The notes under the pieces: model-generated
What the model saw: the letters and a program-made list of their open reading frames with translations, nothing else
What the model was told of the DNA's origin: nothing
Database searches by the model: none
Made by a program: the position numbers and the translations under genes
Assembly: GCF_013375555.1 (NCBI RefSeq)
Contig: NZ_JABXWB010000001.1
Coordinates: 2,604,001-2,668,000, forward strand
Origin: Sphingobium sp. EM0848
GTDB lineage: Bacteria; Pseudomonadota; Alphaproteobacteria; Sphingomonadales; Sphingomonadaceae
Direction of reading: 5' to 3'
Length of the DNA stretch: 64,000 nucleotides
In this document: positions 61,264 through 64,000 of the stretch, in pieces
Numbering within the stretch: position 1 is the first letter of the stretch
Layout: the number at the start of each line of letters is the position of its first letter

Positions 61264-62318
61264 AGTTGATGCCCGGTCCGGTCGCGCTTGGTCGCCAGAT
61301 AGCGTTCATTGTGCGGATTGGCGGGCAGGATGATCGGCAGACGCTCCGCCACCTTGATTCCCGCCGCTTCCAGCCCCGTCACCTTGTTGGGATTGTTGGT
61401 CAGCAGCCGCACCTCGCCCACGCCGAGCAGGTGGAGCATCCGCGCCGCGACGGAAAAATCGCGGGCATCGATGGCGAAGCCCAGCCGCACATTGGCGTCG
61501 ACCGTATCGAAACCCTGATCCTGCAAGGCATAGGCGCGCAGCTTGTTCACAAGGCCGATGCCCCGCCCTTCCTGCCGCAGATAGAGGAGTATGCCCCATT
61601 TCGAATCCGCGATCTGGTGCAGCGCCTCATGCAATTGCGGCCCGCAATCGCATTTCAGCGACCCCAGCACATCGCCGGTCAGGCATTCGCTGTGCAACCG
61701 GATCACCGGCGGGGAGGAATCGCGCTGGCCGACGATCAGCGCGACATGCTCGCGCGGTTCGTCCGGGCTGCGGAAGGCGACGATCTCCGCCGTTTCACTG
61801 GCGGAAACCGGCAGCCGCGCCCGCGTCGCTATGTCCAGATGCACGGCGTCGTCATAAGCGTCGATGTCGGCAGCGCTGACTTCCGCCTCGCTCTCACCGT
61901 CCGCCGTCGCGAAATAGGCCGGCAATATGCCTGCCAGCCGCGCCAGCCGCAGCGCCGCCTTGGCCGCCAGCGGCGCGGCCAGCGGCCTGGCCATGAACGG
62001 CCCCTTGAGCGGCGAGGCAAGGTCCAGCACCGGATCGGAAATGGCGGTGGCCACATCCACGTCGATCCACGGCGCGCGCGCCACCAGCACGGGCATATCG
62101 GGATCGGCCGCCGCAATCTGATTGGCGAGCTTCAGCGTCTGCGCCCGCGCGGCAGAGATCAGGATATCGGCTTCCCCCGCCGGGTCGAAGCCGCCCAGCG
62201 TCACCGCATCCGCCCCCTCCACCGCCATCAGGCGCAGCGCGCCGTCGGCAGCGCGCACCGTTACCGCCCAACCGCGGCGCAGCGCATCGATGGCGCGAGC
62301 AGCAGCGCGCGCGCTCAT
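61260..62318 (-). CDS. ribA: GTP cyclohydrolase II with N-terminal degenerate domain
   Basis: 352 residues. The C-terminal 190 residues are a complete GTP cyclohydrolase II: zinc ligands Cys212, Cys223 and Cys225 in [51 protein letters not shown], and LLTNNPNKV. It opens GTP in the first step of riboflavin synthesis. The first 150 residues are a separate domain that resembles a decayed DHBP synthase (RibB) without its catalytic motifs, a common alphaproteobacterial arrangement. It follows xthA with one base overlap (TGATG) and overlaps the YkuD-like gene. Riboflavin supply fits the flavin and F420 genes nearby only loosely. Confidence 0.92.
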   Translation of the reverse strand: MSARAAARAIDALRRGWAVTVRAADGALRLMAVEGADAVTLGGFDPAGEADILISAARAQTLKLANQIAAADPDMPVLVARAPWIDVDVATAISDPVLDLASPLKGPFMARPLAAPLAAKAALRLARLAGILPAYFATADGESEAEVSAADIDAYDDAVHLDIATRARLPVSASETAEIVAFRSPDEPREHVALIVGQRDSSPPVIRLHSECLTGDVLGSLKCDCGPQLHEALHQIADSKWGILLYLRQEGRGIGLVNKLRAYALQDQGFDTVDANVRLGFAIDARDFSVAARMLHLLGVGEVRLLTNNPNKVTGLEAAGIKVAERLPIILPANPHNERYLATKRDRTGHQL

Positions 62319-63115
62319 CAGAAAGCGAATTCCGTAATGATCGGAATATGGTCGGACGGCTTGCCCCAGTTGCGCGCGGGTTCAACCACGCGATGGCTGA
62401 GCGCCTTGTCCGCTACCTCCTTGGTCATCCACATATGGTCGAGCCGCCGTCCACGATCCGATTCCGCCCAGTCACGGGCACGATAGCTCCACCAAGTGTA
62501 AAGCCGCTGCGGCGCGGGATAAAAATGCCGACCGATATCGACCCAATCGTTGGACGCCTGCAACCGCGCCAATATCTCGCATTCGATCGGCGTATGGCTG
62601 ACGACGTTCAGCAGTTGCTTGTGACTCCACACATCGCATTCCATCGGCGCGATGTTGAAGTCGCCGGTGAGGATTGTCGGCTTGTCTTCCAGTCCGGAGG
62701 ACCATTCGATCATACGCTCCAGAAAATCCAGCTTCTGGCCGAATTTCGGATTGACCTCCCGATCGGCCACATCGCCGCCCGCAGGCACATAGACATTCTC
62801 GATCCGCACCCCATTATCCAGCCGGACACCAACATGGCGCGCCTCGCCATTGGCCTGCCAGTCGAGGCGGTCATCCTCATGGATCGGCACTCTGGACATG
62901 ATCGCCACACCATGGTGCATCCGCTGACCGTTCAGCACCTGATGGACGTAGCCCAGCCGCCGGAACATGTCCGTGGGGAAAATCTCGTTCACCACCTTCG
63001 TTTCCTGAAGGCACAGAATATCGGGCGCCTCCTCCTTCAGAAAACGCTCGACGATATCGAGCCGGGCACGAACGCTGTTGATATTCCAGGATGCGATGCT
63101 GAGTGTCTGAGGCAT
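62318..63115 (-). CDS. xthA: Exodeoxyribonuclease III
   Basis: 265 residues. AP endonuclease/3'-exonuclease of base excision repair. EEP fold with [20 protein letters not shown] (catalytic Glu), [13 protein letters not shown] (Asp-x-Asn), [25 protein letters not shown] (Asp-Tyr-type segment) and the final [10 protein letters not shown] with the Asp-His pair. All catalytic residues are in place. First gene of the xthA-ribA-ykuD operon, 260 bases after the lolA stop; a GC-rich hairpin (63180-63211) lies in that gap. Confidence 0.95.
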   Translation of the reverse strand: MPQTLSIASWNINSVRARLDIVERFLKEEAPDILCLQETKVVNEIFPTDMFRRLGYVHQVLNGQRMHHGVAIMSRVPIHEDDRLDWQANGEARHVGVRLDNGVRIENVYVPAGGDVADREVNPKFGQKLDFLERMIEWSSGLEDKPTILTGDFNIAPMECDVWSHKQLLNVVSHTPIECEILARLQASNDWVDIGRHFYPAPQRLYTWWSYRARDWAESDRGRRLDHMWMTKEVADKALSHRVVEPARNWGKPSDHIPIITEFAF

Positions 63116-63179
63116 GGTGATCCACTAGGAGCCTCCAGCGCGGTGCGCAAGGGCGGCCCGCTCTCAACCGCATAAGTAA

Positions 63180-63211
63180 GACCCCCGCTCCGGGGGCGTG
63201 GAACGGGGGTC
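63180..63211 (-). terminator. GC-rich hairpin downstream of lolA
   Basis: GACCCCCG (63180-63187) and CGGGGGTC (63204-63211) with a 16-base spacer, reading on from the lolA stop on the minus strand. The rest of the 63116-63375 gap shows no gene and should hold the xthA promoter. Confidence 0.45.
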
Positions 63212-63375
63212 TCGATCGCGCCCTTGAAGCGCTTTGCGACACGAGCGGGGTTCCGGGTAACAGGGGGGAAATCCCGGTTTCGTCTCGCGCCGTGGAGTCC
63301 TTTCTAGGGGCCGGGATATGAGCCTCAGATGAACGGAAACGAAATCTTTTCCACCCGTCGCAGCCCCTACCCGCT

Positions 63376-64000
63376 TCAGCCTCCGGGGGCGCGTCCCTTG
63401 GGCCGCGGATCGACCCAGCGGAAGGCGGAGTCGGCAACCGGCGCACCGTAACGCTGGTTGGAAAGCTTCACCGCCGTCCGGTTGTTCTGCGAATCCAGCG
63501 CCACCCAGCCGTAAAGCTGCAGGCCCGCCGGGCTGGAGGCATCCCGATTGAAGATCATGGTGATCGTACCATATTCGGGCCGCCTGGGATCGCGCGCCTG
63601 GATGGACAGCACATTGGGGTCGCCGGTCTGGATCACCTTGCCGAATTTCGACAGGTCCTTCGACGGATCGATCAGCGCACCCAAAGGTGAATTGCCGATC
63701 GGCCAGCGCTGTACCTGACGCACTTCATAATCGATCATGGTCAGCGCCTTGCCGTCGCCGACGATCAGCAGCGGCACGCCCTTCTGATATTGGAAGCGGA
63801 TCTTGCCCGGCTGTTTGATGGTGAGTTGGCCGGTCAGCGTCTGGCCGTTCCGGTCGGTCTGGGCGAAATCGGCGGTCATGGTCGTCACCGCGCGGATATA
63901 GGCGTTGACCCTGGACAGGTCGGACTGGTCCGCCTGCGCCGCGGCGGGCACCATCGGGGCCGCGAAAGGCACGGCGGCCAGCGTCAAGGCGAGGGGCGCA
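63376..64000 (-). CDS. lolA: Outer-membrane lipoprotein carrier protein LolA-like (5' end outside window)
   Basis: The frame continues to the window edge, so the first codons are outside; about 208 residues are visible. Signal peptide ends around AAPMVPAAAQA, then the LolA fold: NAYIRAVTTMTADFAQTDRNGQTLTGQLTIKQPGKIRFQYQKG, LLIVGDGKALTMIDYEVRQVQRWPI, and the C-terminal strands with FNRDASSPAGLQLYGWVALDSQNNRT. Periplasmic shuttle of lipoproteins from LolCDE to the outer membrane (LolB). The AAQA cleavage site and first strands are as in LolA, and the usual conserved Arg of the lipid pocket is likely the one in KIRFQY. A TTG at 63987 is internal to the signal peptide. Confidence 0.85.
   Translation of the reverse strand, partial: APLALTLAAVPFAAPMVPAAAQADQSDLSRVNAYIRAVTTMTADFAQTDRNGQTLTGQLTIKQPGKIRFQYQKGVPLLIVGDGKALTMIDYEVRQVQRWPIGNSPLGALIDPSKDLSKFGKVIQTGDPNVLSIQARDPRRPEYGTITMIFNRDASSPAGLQLYGWVALDSQNNRTAVKLSNQRYGAPVADSAFRWVDPRPKGRAPGG

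Noticed and set aside
1..64000. CRISPR arrays, rRNA genes, prophage structural genes
   Set aside because: Looked for regular spaced repeats, rRNA and phage genes; none seen.

Overview
The window looks like a chromosome segment of an alphaproteobacterium of the order Sphingomonadales (Sphingobium/Sphingomonas-like). Grounds: high GC; core genes of alphaproteobacterial type (EipA/DUF1134, metX-metW, malic enzyme fused to a phosphotransacetylase-like domain, a ubiquinol-cytochrome c chaperone next to DUF177); TonB receptors of the sphingomonad kind; and gene order. This is inference from gene content, since no search was run.

Left core block (1-18029): the 3' end of ftsX, an ElyC-like gene and an acyltransferase; tyrA-hisC and a D-2-hydroxyacid dehydrogenase on the minus strand; metX-metW for methionine; a GST with release factor 3; an aldose epimerase-like enzyme; and rpmI-rplT ... 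pheS-pheT. The usual rplT-pheS interval has been opened by a LysE exporter and by a small GIY-YIG gene bracketed by inverted palindromes. Next come a VOC protein, a TPR protein with a hydrolase, and a tRNA-Leu(CAG).

Accessory block (18030 to about 35040): directly behind tRNA-Leu lies a fragment of a tyrosine-integrase N-terminus, so this is probably a genomic island, now decaying. It carries a frameshifted hydrolase, a benzoate-CoA-ligase-like enzyme, an ISL3-family insertion sequence, a beheaded azoreductase abutting a gutted TonB receptor, a GST and a GPH-type transporter. A catabolic cluster follows: FAD amine-oxidase-like enzyme, MFS transporter, TetR regulator, TonB receptor, a Rid-family protein and a GMC oxidoreductase. 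A 29-bp dyad in the divergent promoter is a good operator candidate.

Signalling-metabolism block (35082-40700): a minus-strand gene set encodes a Sel1-repeat protein, a CHASE-type hybrid histidine kinase with two receiver domains, a stand-alone Hpt protein, and a glutamate dehydrogenase with a complete receiver domain fused to its N-terminus. Every phosphorelay residue (His393, Asp822, Hpt His56, Asp59) and the GDH catalytic residues are present. It reads as a phosphorelay whose output is a central nitrogen-metabolism enzyme, and is the most interesting system here.

Right block (40856-64000): a LysR/NAD(P)-epimerase pair with a matching operator-like dyad, tRNA-Ser(GCT), eipA, dinB, DUF177 with a bc1 chaperone, a BamE lipoprotein, an ATP-grasp/epimerase operon ending in a broken phosphoesterase joined head-to-head to an RTX fragment, a coenzyme F420 operon (cofE-cofD-cofC) divergent from a flavin reductase, then maeB, mutS, glnD, an L,D-transpeptidase-like gene, ribA, xthA and lolA (cut by the window edge).
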